Shown here: positions 36,488 through 45,167 of the stretch, one piece after another
Layout of the letters: every line of letters starts with the position of its first letter
Numbering within the stretch: position 1 is the stretch's first letter
From: DYMC01 sp035406705
GTDB lineage: Bacteria; Verrucomicrobiota; Lentisphaeria; Victivallales; GWF2-50-93
DNA: 64,000 nucleotides
Reading direction: 5' to 3'
Assembly (NCBI GenBank): GCA_964426675.1
Contig: CAYRRM010000001.1
Location: forward strand, 169,936 to 233,935
Translations under genes and position numbers: made by a program
The notes under the pieces: generated by a model
Seen by the model: the letters and a program-made list of their open reading frames with translations, nothing else
Databases searched by the model: none
What the model was told of the DNA's origin: nothing

Positions 36488-37396
36488 TTATAAATCCCAT
36501 GGGTCGTAAAGGGAATTATCTTCCGGGCCAAAATTTCCAATTAATTCCCTACGGGCAAGGTCATGCGCTTTTAATCTGCTTGCTTTTTCCTGGCTCGAAT
36601 GACCATCAAGCCAAATAACATTTGCAGAGGCATTGTGTCTAAAATGGACATTATCACCATGCATATTCAAGCTGTCGAAAACGGTTCTATAGAAGGGTGC
36701 TTTTACAGAATACATAGGGTAAAGAAAGGCAATTGCTTTGAGTTGAGTTTCTGTTGATCGCCCATTAGCTGCATCAGCAAATGCCACAGTATTTGTTGGA
36801 TTTGTTACCTGGTTTACTTTTAGTCCAGCGCCTGAACCGTAAGAGCTACCCGTAATATAAATCCATGTTCCTATACAGGTATTGTAACCATATCCAGTTC
36901 CATTTGTAACTGAATTTTCTGTATCTGAATCTTGCTTTCTGAAGGCTGGGCAGAATAGAACTTTTGTATTTTCTTTGAGATAGTCTGAAATGAAACCTGT
37001 TTTGAGTTCATATTTGACATCTGAACCTGACTTTGTCCTGAAACCTAACCATGTTTTCCCATTGTTTGACATTCCTGTATCTGCTGCAAAACATGGCATA
37101 TAATATTCATAATCAGAAAGATACAAGGATGACGCTTTATTTATTTGAGTCAAATTATTCAGGCATGAGGTAGTTATAGCCTGTTTCTTAGCCCTGTTTA
37201 TTGATGGAAAAATTAATCCAGCTAATAATATTATTATAGCCATTACGACCAGTAATTCTATTATGGTAAAGTGCTGTTTTTTTATTTCTATGATTTTTGA
37301 TTTGCTGTTATTATGGTTTGCATTACTTATTTGTGTGAAGTTTTTATTCAATTTTATGGGATTTTTTGTAATTGGTTTTACTTTTGCGTTATTCAT
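36488..37396 (-). CDS. Prepilin-type H-X9-DG protein
   Basis: About 302 residues. A long basic leader of about 41 residues (rich in N and K) precedes a prepilin-type signal, KKQHFTIIELLVVMAIIILL, then SINRAKKQAITTSCLNNLTQI. Near the C-terminus is HNASANVIWLDG, an exact H-X9-DG motif. This architecture is characteristic of a family amplified in Lentisphaerota, Planctomycetota and relatives; such proteins are exported and processed by prepilin peptidase, with unknown roles. I begin it at ATG 37396, which has a GGAG site; the ATG at 37438 would lie inside the riboswitch terminator. It is the first gene after the cobalamin riboswitch at 37.4-37.6 kb, which is unusual for this family. Confidence 0.85.
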   Translation of the reverse strand: MNNAKVKPITKNPIKLNKNFTQISNANHNNSKSKIIEIKKQHFTIIELLVVMAIIILLAGLIFPSINRAKKQAITTSCLNNLTQINKASSLYLSDYEYYMPCFAADTGMSNNGKTWLGFRTKSGSDVKYELKTGFISDYLKENTKVLFCPAFRKQDSDTENSVTNGTGYGYNTCIGTWIYITGSSYGSGAGLKVNQVTNPTNTVAFADAANGRSTETQLKAIAFLYPMYSVKAPFYRTVFDSLNMHGDNVHFRHNASANVIWLDGHSSQEKASRLKAHDLARRELIGNFGPEDNSLYDPWDL

Positions 37397-37425
37397 TTTT
37401 TTCTCCTTTTTTTTTGTTGACGCGC

Positions 37426-37600
37426 AAAAAAAAAACACCGATGTTCTCTTTGTCAGACAACATCGGTGTTTTTTACCGTAATAGTCTCTGACGCGGAGAC
37501 CATCCGAAAATATATATTTTACCGGAGGTCTGACTATACAGTGGCGCGACCGTGGCCGAATTTCACGGCACTTCCCCGGAAAATATTTTCATATAAAGAA
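37426..37600 (-). promoter_or_regulatory. Cobalamin riboswitch 1 with terminator
   Basis: On the minus strand the conserved core reads GGGAAGUGCCGUGAAAUUCGG, then CACGGUCGCGCCACUGU, close to the cobalamin riboswitch consensus including the B12 box. AUAGUC and GACUAU, and AGACC and GGUCU, can pair downstream. The element ends in an intrinsic terminator (stem 37434-37470). The ATG of the H-X9-DG gene follows about 30 bases after the terminator, so cobalamin should turn off the genes from 37.4 kb down to 23.5 kb. The long 5' peripheral arm of the classic type is not obvious, so this may be a shorter variant. Confidence 0.9.
37434..37470 (-). terminator. Terminator hairpin of riboswitch 1
   Basis: AACACCGATGTT pairs perfectly with AACATCGGTGTT across a 13-base loop, and on the minus strand is followed by an unbroken T run (37426-37435). 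It is the likely expression platform of the riboswitch. Confidence 0.9.
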
Positions 37601-37625
37601 CTAAAAAGAACTAAAATTAGATTTA

Positions 37626-38318
37626 TTATTTTTTTAATATAAAAATAGAAAGATATTCTATTGGCATATTCTTTATTTCCTGGATATCGGAAGATATTTT
37701 TTCATCTTTTAAGCAAAGTTTTGATGCGTAAATTACTTTATAATTATATTTTTTTGCGAAATTCGCAATGCTATTTTTGTTTTTATATGATTTCATGATA
37801 ACGATATTTTTGCATTTAGAATCTTCTATTTTGGAAATGCGTTTTCGAGAGAGTATTGGAAAAATTGAGATTGCTTCATCTCCTTCTGCAAGAGGGGTCA
37901 ATGTTTTTGCTGAACATATCTGAATAGTAGATATGCCCGGGATTATTTCTATTTGATCCGAAGGTATAATTTTTTTAAGCTCTGATATGAGATATGAACA
38001 AGTACTGTATAACAGTGGATCACCTATTGTGACAAATGAGCATATATGGCCTGAAAAGATTTTTTCTGCAATAATTTCTGCATTTTTTTTCCATGCACTT
38101 TTCATTATTTTTTTATTTTTTAGCATTGGAAAGACTAGTGGAATAAAGATGGCTTTTTCTTTTATAAAATTTTTTACTATTGAACCAGCTATGCTTGTTG
38201 TGTTTGTATGTGACGTAGCTTCAAATATGAAGTCGGAACTTTTTAATGCTTTAACAGCTTTTAAAGTTAAGAGTTCTGGATCTCCTGGACCGACGCCAAT
38301 TCCGTAGAATTTTGTCAT
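37626..38318 (-). CDS. cbiL: CbiL, cobalt-precorrin-2 C20-methyltransferase
   Basis: A SAM-dependent methylase of the early corrin pathway. It opens with FYGIGVGPGDPELLTLKAV, typical of CbiL/CobI, and has IGDPLLYSTCSYL and IIPGISTIQICSA. Length 230 is normal. It starts two bases after cbiK, so the two form a short operon under riboswitch 2. The palindrome at 37755-37767 encodes ANFA. It ends just before riboswitch 1. Confidence 0.94.
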   Translation of the reverse strand: MTKFYGIGVGPGDPELLTLKAVKALKSSDFIFEATSHTNTTSIAGSIVKNFIKEKAIFIPLVFPMLKNKKIMKSAWKKNAEIIAEKIFSGHICSFVTIGDPLLYSTCSYLISELKKIIPSDQIEIIPGISTIQICSAKTLTPLAEGDEAISIFPILSRKRISKIEDSKCKNIVIMKSYKNKNSIANFAKKYNYKVIYASKLCLKDEKISSDIQEIKNMPIEYLSIFILKK

Positions 38319-38320
38319 AT

Positions 38321-39229
38321 TTAATTTTCCTGTGAGATTGTTTTTTTGAGATGTTCAAGCCAGAGATTGATGATTTCTTCATATTCTGCAATTCCTTTTA
38401 AAATAGGTATAGGTTCTATGCCAGTTTTTACGATTTGATTTTTCCATGAGTTTTCATCGTCTCCTGCCATATCATTTTTTACATGATCACCTGCCACTGT
38501 CATAAATGGAATGAGGAAAACTCTTTTGAATTGCTTGTTCTTAATTTCATTAATAGTTTTTTGAAAGTTTGGATTACCTTCTACACATGCTATGAATATA
38601 TTTTTATCATGTTCCTGAAGAACATGGGCGAATGCTACATATATTAAATCTGAGTGATGTTCTGGAGAGCCATGCCCCATAAAAAGGACAGCGTCAGTTT
38701 TATTTCTCTCTGTAGGGAGTTTAGATATAAGAATTTTTGCTGTTGATTCCAGATCTTTCATTGAGTTGAGTAATGGAGGGCTTACTTTTATAGTATTGAA
38801 TTCTGATTTAAATTTATCAGCAATTTTTGAGAGTTCATCAAATTCCTGTCCTGGAATTACATGTAAAGATTGAATAAAGACTATATCATAGTTTTGTTTT
38901 TTTAACTTTATGAGAGCATCTTCGGGGGAATCAATCATTATTCCTTCTTTTCTCAGTTTCTCCCTTATTTTTTCAGAAGTGTATGCCCAAAATACAGAAT
39001 AGTCCTGGAATTGCTCTTTTGTAAGGATGTCTATTTTTTTATATACATTTGCGGATTGATTATAACTTGTTCCGAATGTAACCAGTAGAATAGCTTTTTT
39101 CACTTTTGAATTTTCCTTTATTTTAGAATTAGTACTTGTTATTTGATTTGCTTTTAAGAATGGAATTAAGAAAAATAAAATCGAGAGTAGATAGATTTTT
39201 TTTAGTATTTTTTCCGTGTTTTTTTTCAT
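38321..39229 (-). CDS. cbiK: CbiK-type sirohydrochlorin cobaltochelatase with export signal
   Basis: Inserts cobalt into sirohydrochlorin at the start of anaerobic B12 synthesis. Active-site segments are LFMGHGSPEHHSD, IACVEGNP and IPFMTVAGDHVKNDMAGDD, carrying the metal-binding His, Glu and His residues. At 302 residues it is longer than cytosolic CbiK because of an N-terminal hydrophobic signal (IYLLSILFFLIPFLKANQ), so it should be exported. Exported CbiK forms are known in Desulfovibrio, where a role other than B12 synthesis has been suggested. AAGGAT precedes the ATG. Riboswitch 2 lies directly upstream. Confidence 0.92.
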   Translation of the reverse strand: MKKNTEKILKKIYLLSILFFLIPFLKANQITSTNSKIKENSKVKKAILLVTFGTSYNQSANVYKKIDILTKEQFQDYSVFWAYTSEKIREKLRKEGIMIDSPEDALIKLKKQNYDIVFIQSLHVIPGQEFDELSKIADKFKSEFNTIKVSPPLLNSMKDLESTAKILISKLPTERNKTDAVLFMGHGSPEHHSDLIYVAFAHVLQEHDKNIFIACVEGNPNFQKTINEIKNKQFKRVFLIPFMTVAGDHVKNDMAGDDENSWKNQIVKTGIEPIPILKGIAEYEEIINLWLEHLKKTISQEN

Positions 39230-39261
39230 TTTTTATCCTTTTCTTGTGTTATCAGAAAAAT

Positions 39262-39475
39262 AAAACTGCCGGCAGTCTTTCAATCAGGACTTGCCGGCAG
39301 TGTTTTAAGCTGACAGGAAAGTCTCTTACGCGAAGACTACCCCCATTTTATAAATTTCTTTTTCCGAGGTCTGGCTCTTGAGAAAGAAAAAGACCCAAAT
39401 TATTTCGTTCTTTTATTTCTTCTCAATTACAGTGGCGCGACCGCCTCCGAGTCTCACGGAGTTCCCGGCCAAAGA
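39262..39475 (-). promoter_or_regulatory. Cobalamin riboswitch 2 upstream of cbiK
   Basis: On the minus strand: GGCCGGGAACUCCGUGAGAC, then UCGGAGGCGGUCGCGCCACU followed by GUAA, the consensus core and B12 box. GAGCCAGACCUC follows, then a long arm and an intrinsic terminator whose stem (39265-39301) is CTGCCGGCA pairing with TGCCGGCAG and is followed by T-rich sequence. The terminator ends about 35 bases before the cbiK ATG. Cobalamin binding should stop transcription of cbiK-cbiL. Confidence 0.93.
39265..39301 (-). terminator. Terminator hairpin of riboswitch 2
   Basis: A GC-rich stem (ACTGCCGGCA with TGCCGGCAGT) around a 17-base loop, followed on the minus strand by TTTTATTTTT. It is the expression platform of the cbiK riboswitch. 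Confidence 0.9.
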
Positions 39476-39687
39476 AAAATTGAAAATATTAATAATATAC
39501 ATATTATAAATTTCAAGTTTAGAAATAATTTTTTTATTAAAATTAGTATTCAGAGGATTTTATATGAATTTGCTTATTGTTCTTTATATAATAATATAAT
39601 AAATTGTAAATATTTTCATAAGAAGGAAGTGTTTTTATAAAAGTTTATTTATGATGGACAGAATGATTCCTTTTAAATAGGTATTTT

Positions 39688-40923
39688 ATGATTAGAGAAG
39701 AGAAAAAAGTGTTCAATTCATCGATAATATCGATGCTTTTTATGGTGATATTTGTTGGAGTAGGTGAGAAAATGGCGGAGAGATTTATTCCGCTTTATCT
39801 TTCGACTCTTGGGGCAGGGGCCTTTATTGTTGGTGCTTTAAATGCATTTGATAATGTTCTTTCTGCGCTTTATTCTTACCCTGGTGGCCTATTAAGCGAG
39901 AAATATGGATACAAAAGATCGCTTATTTTTTTTACGATTCTCGCAGCTTTTGGTTTTTTGATAGTTGTTGTATTCAGTTCGTGGTGGGCAGTTTTTATTG
40001 GTTCTATATTTTTTATTTCGTGGACAGCGATATCTTTGCCTGCTATAATGAGTCTTATAAATGATTCAGTGCCGAAAAATCGTGTGGTTTTTGGTGTAAG
40101 TTTACATTCTCTTACCAGACGTTTTCCGATGGCATTGGGGCCTATTCTTGGTGGAACGTTGATATCATATTTTGGTATTTTGAAGGGAATTCGTATGGCT
40201 TTTTTTATTGCTTTTTTACTCGCGATGATTTCCATATTAATTATTTACTTTTTTGTGAAGGATAGTAAGAAAGGCAATGGTGTTGGAGTTATTGTTTTTT
40301 CTAGGTTTTCATCGCTTTTTCCGTCTGAGCTTAAAATACTTTTAATATCAGATATATTAATACGTTTTTGTGAGCAGTTACCTTATGCATTTTTGGCTAT
40401 ATGGGTTTGTCATAATCTTGGACAAAGTGAGTTTTTCTTTGGTTGGCTTACTGCATTGGAAATGTTCATTGCCGTTCTTGTATATTTACCTGTTGCCTGG
40501 TTTGCAGATAGAGGAAATAAAAAATATTTTGTTGTTATTACATTTGTATTTTTCACACTTTTTCCGATAACATTGTTCGTTTCTGGTAAGATTTTTGAAG
40601 TTCTTAATAATTCAAGATTAATAATTTTGAGTTTAATTTTTGCTTTTATAATAAGGGGATTAAAGGAATTTGGAGAACCGACTAGAAAATCTATGATAAT
40701 GGAGCTTGCTCCTGCTGATTCAAAGGCACTCAGTTTTGGAGCGTATTATATGGTAAGAGATGTAGTAGTTGGACTTACTGCGTTATTGTCTGGTGTTCTA
40801 TGGCAAAAATCCCCTTATTTAAATTTTTTAGTATCATCTATCTTAGGTTTGATAGGTACTTTAATTTTTGCGATATATGGTAAAACAAGGTGCAATGACA
40901 GCATTTCAAGCTTAAAAGAGTAG
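39688..40923 (+). CDS. MFS transporter
   Basis: A 411-residue major facilitator protein with about twelve hydrophobic segments. The first loop motif appears as GGLLSEKYGYKRSLIFF (usual G-x3-D-x2-GRR) and the second-half equivalent as WFADRGNKKYFVVI. EFGEPTRKSMIMELAPADSKALSFGAYYMVRD is typical of a drug or metabolite efflux subgroup. The substrate cannot be told. It diverges from cbiK but lies on the other side of the riboswitch, so it is probably not under cobalamin control. Confidence 0.9.
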   Translation: MIREEKKVFNSSIISMLFMVIFVGVGEKMAERFIPLYLSTLGAGAFIVGALNAFDNVLSALYSYPGGLLSEKYGYKRSLIFFTILAAFGFLIVVVFSSWWAVFIGSIFFISWTAISLPAIMSLINDSVPKNRVVFGVSLHSLTRRFPMALGPILGGTLISYFGILKGIRMAFFIAFLLAMISILIIYFFVKDSKKGNGVGVIVFSRFSSLFPSELKILLISDILIRFCEQLPYAFLAIWVCHNLGQSEFFFGWLTALEMFIAVLVYLPVAWFADRGNKKYFVVITFVFFTLFPITLFVSGKIFEVLNNSRLIILSLIFAFIIRGLKEFGEPTRKSMIMELAPADSKALSFGAYYMVRDVVVGLTALLSGVLWQKSPYLNFLVSSILGLIGTLIFAIYGKTRCNDSISSLKE

Positions 40924-40955
40924 CAATGATTTTTTCTATACTTATTTTTTAATTA

Positions 40956-42344
40956 TTAGAATAACTCATACTTCACTTCAGGTTCTACAATTTGTACTTC
41001 TTTTACTCCATTATCAAGGAGATGCGTTTTCATTGCTTCGAGAGAATCAGGTTCAGCGTGAATCAAGAAGACTTTTTTGAGTCTATTAAGGTCAAGATGT
41101 TTTATGAAGTCTATTGTATCATTATAGTCAGCATGAGCACTGAATGTATTTAGCACTTTGACCCTGGCATTTAGTTTATATGGTTGGCCGAATATTTTTA
41201 TTTCAGGTTGTTTTTCAACGATTCTTCTTCCGAGCGTATCAGCGGCCATAAAGCCAACAATTAATATTGTATTTCTTGGGTCTTCAACATTATTTTTGAG
41301 GTGATGTAATATTCTTCCCGCTTCACACATTCCACTGCTGGATATAATTATACAGGGTTTATTATATTCGTTGAGTTTTTTGGATTCTTCAACATTTGTA
41401 ATGTAGTGTAGATTTTCAAAGCCAAATGGATTTTTATTTTGAATAAGGAATTGTTCATGAACATTGTCGTCATAACATTCCTGATGAACTCTGAATATAC
41501 TTGTTGCATTGAATGCCATGGGGCTATCAACAAATATATCAATTTTTGGAATTTTTCTTTCGTCATTCAAGAGATACAAATAATAGATAAGGTCCTGAGT
41601 TCGTTCCACTGCAAAAGCTGGTATAATTATTTTTCCACCTTTTTCTACAGTTTCTTTTATGACTGTGGTGAGTTGTCTGCAGGCATCTTCTATTGGGTCA
41701 TGGAGTCTATTGCCATAGGTTGCCTCACAAATAAGGTAATCTACAGGAGGTAAGTATTCAGGATCATGTATTATGGGAGTTCCTTTTCTGCCTAAGTCTC
41801 CTGTGAATGCTATTCTTTTATTGTCTCCAACATCAAGTAAAGGCATCGAGGAGCCAAGTATATGTCCGGCATTATAAAAGGTGCATTTTACTCCATCAAT
41901 AACAGGAAATGTTCTTCTATAGCTTATTGTGACGAATTGATCGAGAACCTTCAATACATCTTTTATGCTATACAGTGGGGGATATGGATAGTCAACTTTT
42001 TTCTTTTTCAACCACTCAAAATCTTTTTGAAGGATATGAGCTGTATCGGCCATTACCAGTCCTGCAATATCTCTGGTTGCGGGAGTTGCAAATATATTTC
42101 CTTCAAAACCTCTTGAGCTCAAATATGGCAATCTACATGAATGGTCGCAGTGCCCATGTGACAGAATTACTGCTTCTATTTCTTCAGGGTTGAATTGAAA
42201 TTTCCTATTTTTTTCTTCACTGGGAATTCTTTTGCCTTGAAATAAGCCACAGTCTATTAATATTTTGTGGTTATTTATTTCAAATAGATGGGTTGAACCG
42301 GTAACTTCCATTGCGGCGCCATACGAACAGAAGAAAAATGACAT
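40956..42344 (-). CDS. MBL-fold/beta-CASP RNase-like protein
   Basis: A 462-residue metallo-beta-lactamase protein with a beta-CASP insert, the group that cuts RNA (CPSF73/YsdC-type in bacteria). Metal ligands are in SHGHCDHSCRLPYL, NAGHILGSS and FTGDLGRKG. The beta-CASP part includes IIPAFAVERTQDLIYYL, the SSSGMCEAGRILHHLKN loop and FSAHADYNDTI at the end. Length is normal. RNA processing in the cytosol is the family role, and the target is unknown. It runs into the 3' end of the MFS gene with about 30 bases between them. Confidence 0.92.
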   Translation of the reverse strand: MSFFFCSYGAAMEVTGSTHLFEINNHKILIDCGLFQGKRIPSEEKNRKFQFNPEEIEAVILSHGHCDHSCRLPYLSSRGFEGNIFATPATRDIAGLVMADTAHILQKDFEWLKKKKVDYPYPPLYSIKDVLKVLDQFVTISYRRTFPVIDGVKCTFYNAGHILGSSMPLLDVGDNKRIAFTGDLGRKGTPIIHDPEYLPPVDYLICEATYGNRLHDPIEDACRQLTTVIKETVEKGGKIIIPAFAVERTQDLIYYLYLLNDERKIPKIDIFVDSPMAFNATSIFRVHQECYDDNVHEQFLIQNKNPFGFENLHYITNVEESKKLNEYNKPCIIISSSGMCEAGRILHHLKNNVEDPRNTILIVGFMAADTLGRRIVEKQPEIKIFGQPYKLNARVKVLNTFSAHADYNDTIDFIKHLDLNRLKKVFLIHAEPDSLEAMKTHLLDNGVKEVQIVEPEVKYELF

Positions 42345-42573
42345 TATGTCCTCATTTGTTTTTTGTTTTTGAATATATCACTTTACTGCGAATTTATCTC
42401 AAAAATTAATTTATTCAAGTTTGTTCCTATTAGGATTTTTATGTTTTTCTAAATTTAATAAGGAAAGAAATATCTCCAGAAGATTTAATTGATTTTGTTG
42501 GTTTTTGAAGCAATATTATTTTATTTAAAGGCGTTTATATTAATAATGTGAAAACAAAGAGAGGAGAGAAAAA

Positions 42574-43305
42574 ATGAAAAAAATAAAGATTTTCTTCGTT
42601 TTATGTATTTTCAGTTCGTTAGAATTTCTACAGGCTGGGACAATAACATTTAAAGATGGAACGAGAATAAGTGAAGCCGAAATTATAAGTATAAATAGTG
42701 GTAAAATCGTGATAAGGAAGGATAAGAAGGAGAGGACATTTGACATTAACAAGATAGAATCTTTTTATGAAACAGATATAGGAGATTCTGTTTCGATACC
42801 TGGAGAATTTGCAGATTATAGAGTTAATATTTCTGATATAAAAATGCCGGAAAAAGGTATTGACAGCAAAGGTAAAACAGGTATTTGTGAGATTAAGTAT
42901 TCGATTCTTCGTACAAATTCAGAGAATAAAAGGTTTAAGGTGCCTTATTTTTACCTTTTTGTTCTAACAGCATATAGAGAGAAAGATGGAGAAAGAAAAA
43001 TTTATCTATATTATGAACCTGATGGAGCTAAAATAAAAGCTAAAAGATATGATGAGGCAGCTATTTTAAAGCAGGTTAATAGTTTCGATAGAAGAATTGT
43101 AAATTTTGATGATATAAGGGCAAATATAAATTTGAAGAATATGGGGGATAGAGAATTAAAAATTGAATTAAAAGGGATAGATAATAGAGAAATTATTGCA
43201 TATCATCTTGAAGTGTGGGGGAATACTGAAAAGATAACAGAAAAAGACTGGAAAAGTTTTGACCACAAAGTAGGAGAAAGATGGTGGGAAAAAACTGTGG
43301 AATAA
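42574..43305 (+). CDS. Secreted protein of unknown function
   Basis: A 243-residue protein with a signal peptide (KKIKIFFVLCIFSSLEFLQAG). The region after it, TITFKDGTRISEAEIISINSGKIVIRKDKKERTFDINKIESF, is a small beta-rich segment resembling others found after signal peptides in PVC bacteria. Residues about 85-220 look like a beta-sandwich. No catalytic motif is recognised. A GAGAGG ribosome site precedes the ATG. Not obviously in an operon. Confidence 0.75.
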   Translation: MKKIKIFFVLCIFSSLEFLQAGTITFKDGTRISEAEIISINSGKIVIRKDKKERTFDINKIESFYETDIGDSVSIPGEFADYRVNISDIKMPEKGIDSKGKTGICEIKYSILRTNSENKRFKVPYFYLFVLTAYREKDGERKIYLYYEPDGAKIKAKRYDEAAILKQVNSFDRRIVNFDDIRANINLKNMGDRELKIELKGIDNREIIAYHLEVWGNTEKITEKDWKSFDHKVGERWWEKTVE

Positions 43306-43353
43306 AGCCTGATTAAATATAGCTTTCTGATGGGGAAAAATATATATTTTTTA

Positions 43354-44496
43354 TCAGGCTCTTGAAAGAATGATTTTATATATTTCTTCTGCCCCAATGT
43401 CAGAATTTTCTCCGAGAAAAATTTTTCTTTTTGCAAATTTTTTTCTTACTTGTTCTGCAGCCTCGTTTGCATCAATGTTATAGTCGTTTAATCGTGTTTT
43501 CATTCCAACAGAGTGGAAGAATTTTTCAACGGCCGAGATAGTTGATATAGGACTTTGTAGATTAAATATACGTTTTCCAAACTGTTTGAGTTTTTTAGCT
43601 TTGTTTTTTATTTTGAAACGCCATACACCGGGTAGAATTATGGCAAGAGTTTCGGCATGATCAAGCCCATATAGAGCGGTCAGTTCATGTCCTATCATAT
43701 GTGTTGCCCAGTCCTGGGGAACACCGCATGATATTAGATTATTAAGTGAAAGAGTTGTAAGCCACATAAAATTTGCTCTTGAATTATAATCTCTTTTTGA
43801 ATTTAGAATTTTAGGAGATAATTCTATTAGTGTTTGGGCTATATTTTCGGCAAATCTATCTTGAATTAAAGCATTTACAGGAAATGTCATATATTGTTCC
43901 ATGACATGTACGAAACTGTCTATAATACCGTTCCTAAGTTGTTTTCTGGGAAGGGAGTATGTTGTCTCAGGATCTAAGACAGAGAATTTAGGGAAGACAC
44001 ATTGTGCAGAGAAATAGAGTTTTTCTTTTGTTTCTTTTCTTGATATTACAGAATTACCATTGGCTTCACTCCCTGTGGCTGGGAGAGTAAGTATTGTGCC
44101 GATTGGGAGGGCCTGTTTTAAGTTTGCTCCTGCTGTACGGAGGATGTCCCAATAATTTTTTCCATTGAAACATGCAGCTGCAGCAATAAATTTTCCTGCA
44201 TCAATAACCGAACCTCCACCGACTGCAAGTATAAAATTAATCTTTTTACTTTTTACTAATTGTAATGCATTCAGGCAGGTCTCGTATTCAGGATTTGCTT
44301 CGATTCCTGGAAATTCATATACGTGGTATTTTCTTAGAGTTTTTTTTACCTGGTCGTAGACTCCATTTCTTTTTATAGAACCTTTTCCATACAGAAATAA
44401 GATTTTCGCATTTTTATCTATTCTGGTCTTTATTTCTTTTATACTATCTTTTCCGAAAATTATTTCTGTAGGATTCTGAAAAACAAAATTTTCCAT
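43354..44496 (-). CDS. Iron-containing alcohol dehydrogenase (YqhD/BdhA-like)
   Basis: A 380-residue group III alcohol dehydrogenase, normally NADPH-dependent and active on aldehydes or butanol-type alcohols. The cofactor loop VGGGSVIDAGKF is near residue 95. Metal ligands are visible as Asp and His in GIIDSFVHVMEQ and two His in MIGHELTALYGLDHAETLAI. Full length. It ends close to the secreted-protein gene on the other strand. Substrate is unknown; aldehyde detoxification or fermentation is likely for the family. Confidence 0.93.
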   Translation of the reverse strand: MENFVFQNPTEIIFGKDSIKEIKTRIDKNAKILFLYGKGSIKRNGVYDQVKKTLRKYHVYEFPGIEANPEYETCLNALQLVKSKKINFILAVGGGSVIDAGKFIAAAACFNGKNYWDILRTAGANLKQALPIGTILTLPATGSEANGNSVISRKETKEKLYFSAQCVFPKFSVLDPETTYSLPRKQLRNGIIDSFVHVMEQYMTFPVNALIQDRFAENIAQTLIELSPKILNSKRDYNSRANFMWLTTLSLNNLISCGVPQDWATHMIGHELTALYGLDHAETLAIILPGVWRFKIKNKAKKLKQFGKRIFNLQSPISTISAVEKFFHSVGMKTRLNDYNIDANEAAEQVRKKFAKRKIFLGENSDIGAEEIYKIILSRA

Positions 44497-44625
44497 TTTC
44501 CTTCCATTTCCTTATTTTTTATTTATGTAAATCAATTTCATCTTATTTACGCATATAGGTCCAGAAGGCAGATAATATACTCCTAAATAAAAAAAATGCA
44601 TAATTTTATTTTTTTTACTTGAAAT

Positions 44626-44660
44626 TGGAATAATATGGTATAAATTGGAATAAAATGGAA
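44626..44660 (+). promoter_or_regulatory. MraZ-type operator: four TGGWA repeats with 10-bp period
   Basis: TGGAA, TGGTA, TGGAA and TGGAA begin at 44626, 44636, 44646 and 44656, exactly ten bases apart, ending eight bases before the mraZ-like ATG. MraZ is known to repress its own operon by binding TGGGN repeats spaced by five bases, so the periodicity matches a diverged MraZ box. The last repeat doubles as the GGAA ribosome site, so bound protein would also hide it. Confidence 0.7.
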
Positions 44661-44667
44661 TAAGATT

Positions 44668-45138
44668 ATGCTTCCTTTTTTTGGACAAGAAAGAGCATTG
44701 ATAGATTCTAATGGCAGGGTTAAGCTTTGTCCAAGATTCGTCACTGATTTTGAAAAATCAGGTAATGGTGAAGTAGTTCTCTTTTCGTTGCCTGAGAGAG
44801 GGATAGCCATTTATCCAGAAGAGACATTTTTACGTATGAGGCGTTTTGAACTTGATGAGGCTGAGAAGTCTTTTAAAAGTATTATATCCAGACGGGAGTT
44901 AAGATTTTTTGGATCGATGACTTATTCTGAGAAGATATCAAATCAGGGACGTATTACGATTCCACATTTTATGAGAGATGCTTGTGGTATTTTGCCTAAT
45001 TCTGAGGTGGTTTTAATAGGTATACAGTTAGGAATAGAAATATGGTCTTGTGATAATTGGTCTTTGGAATTAGAAAAGATTAGGAAGCACAGTGATGAAA
45101 AGGCAGATAGAGAAATGGCATCTGATTTAATTTTATAA
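44668..45138 (+). CDS. mraZ: MraZ-like transcriptional regulator
   Basis: A 156-residue protein with the duplicated AbrB-like fold of MraZ. The first unit is FFGQERALIDSNGRVKLCPR and the second is YSEKISNQGRITIPHFMRDA, each carrying the [DN]-x2-GR-x-x-x-P pattern. MraZ is usually the first gene of the division and cell-wall (dcw) cluster, where it represses its own operon. Here no rsmH, ftsL or ftsI follows; instead two small unrecognised genes do. The operator with 10-bp spacing upstream supports a DNA-binding autoregulator. It could be the genome's only MraZ, displaced from the dcw cluster, or a paralogue. Confidence 0.85.
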   Translation: MLPFFGQERALIDSNGRVKLCPRFVTDFEKSGNGEVVLFSLPERGIAIYPEETFLRMRRFELDEAEKSFKSIISRRELRFFGSMTYSEKISNQGRITIPHFMRDACGILPNSEVVLIGIQLGIEIWSCDNWSLELEKIRKHSDEKADREMASDLIL

Positions 45139-45167
45139 TAAGAAGGAGGAAAAGAAAGGAGGAAAAA

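Larger units (their letters stand above)
39230..39687. other. Divergent region between cbiK and the MFS gene
   Basis: About 458 bases. The cbiK side is filled by cobalamin riboswitch 2 (39262-39475). The remaining 200 bases are very AT-rich and should hold the promoters for both directions. No gene was seen in them. Confidence 0.6.

Noticed and set aside
37434..39301. The two strong inverted repeats as mobile-element ends or repeats
   Set aside because: Each sits directly after a cobalamin riboswitch core and is followed by a T run, so they are expression-platform terminators.
43306..43360. AGCCTGAT/ATCAGGCT inverted repeat between the secreted protein and the alcohol dehydrogenase
   Set aside because: The loop is about 40 bases and neither strand has a T run after the stem, so it is not a convincing terminator.
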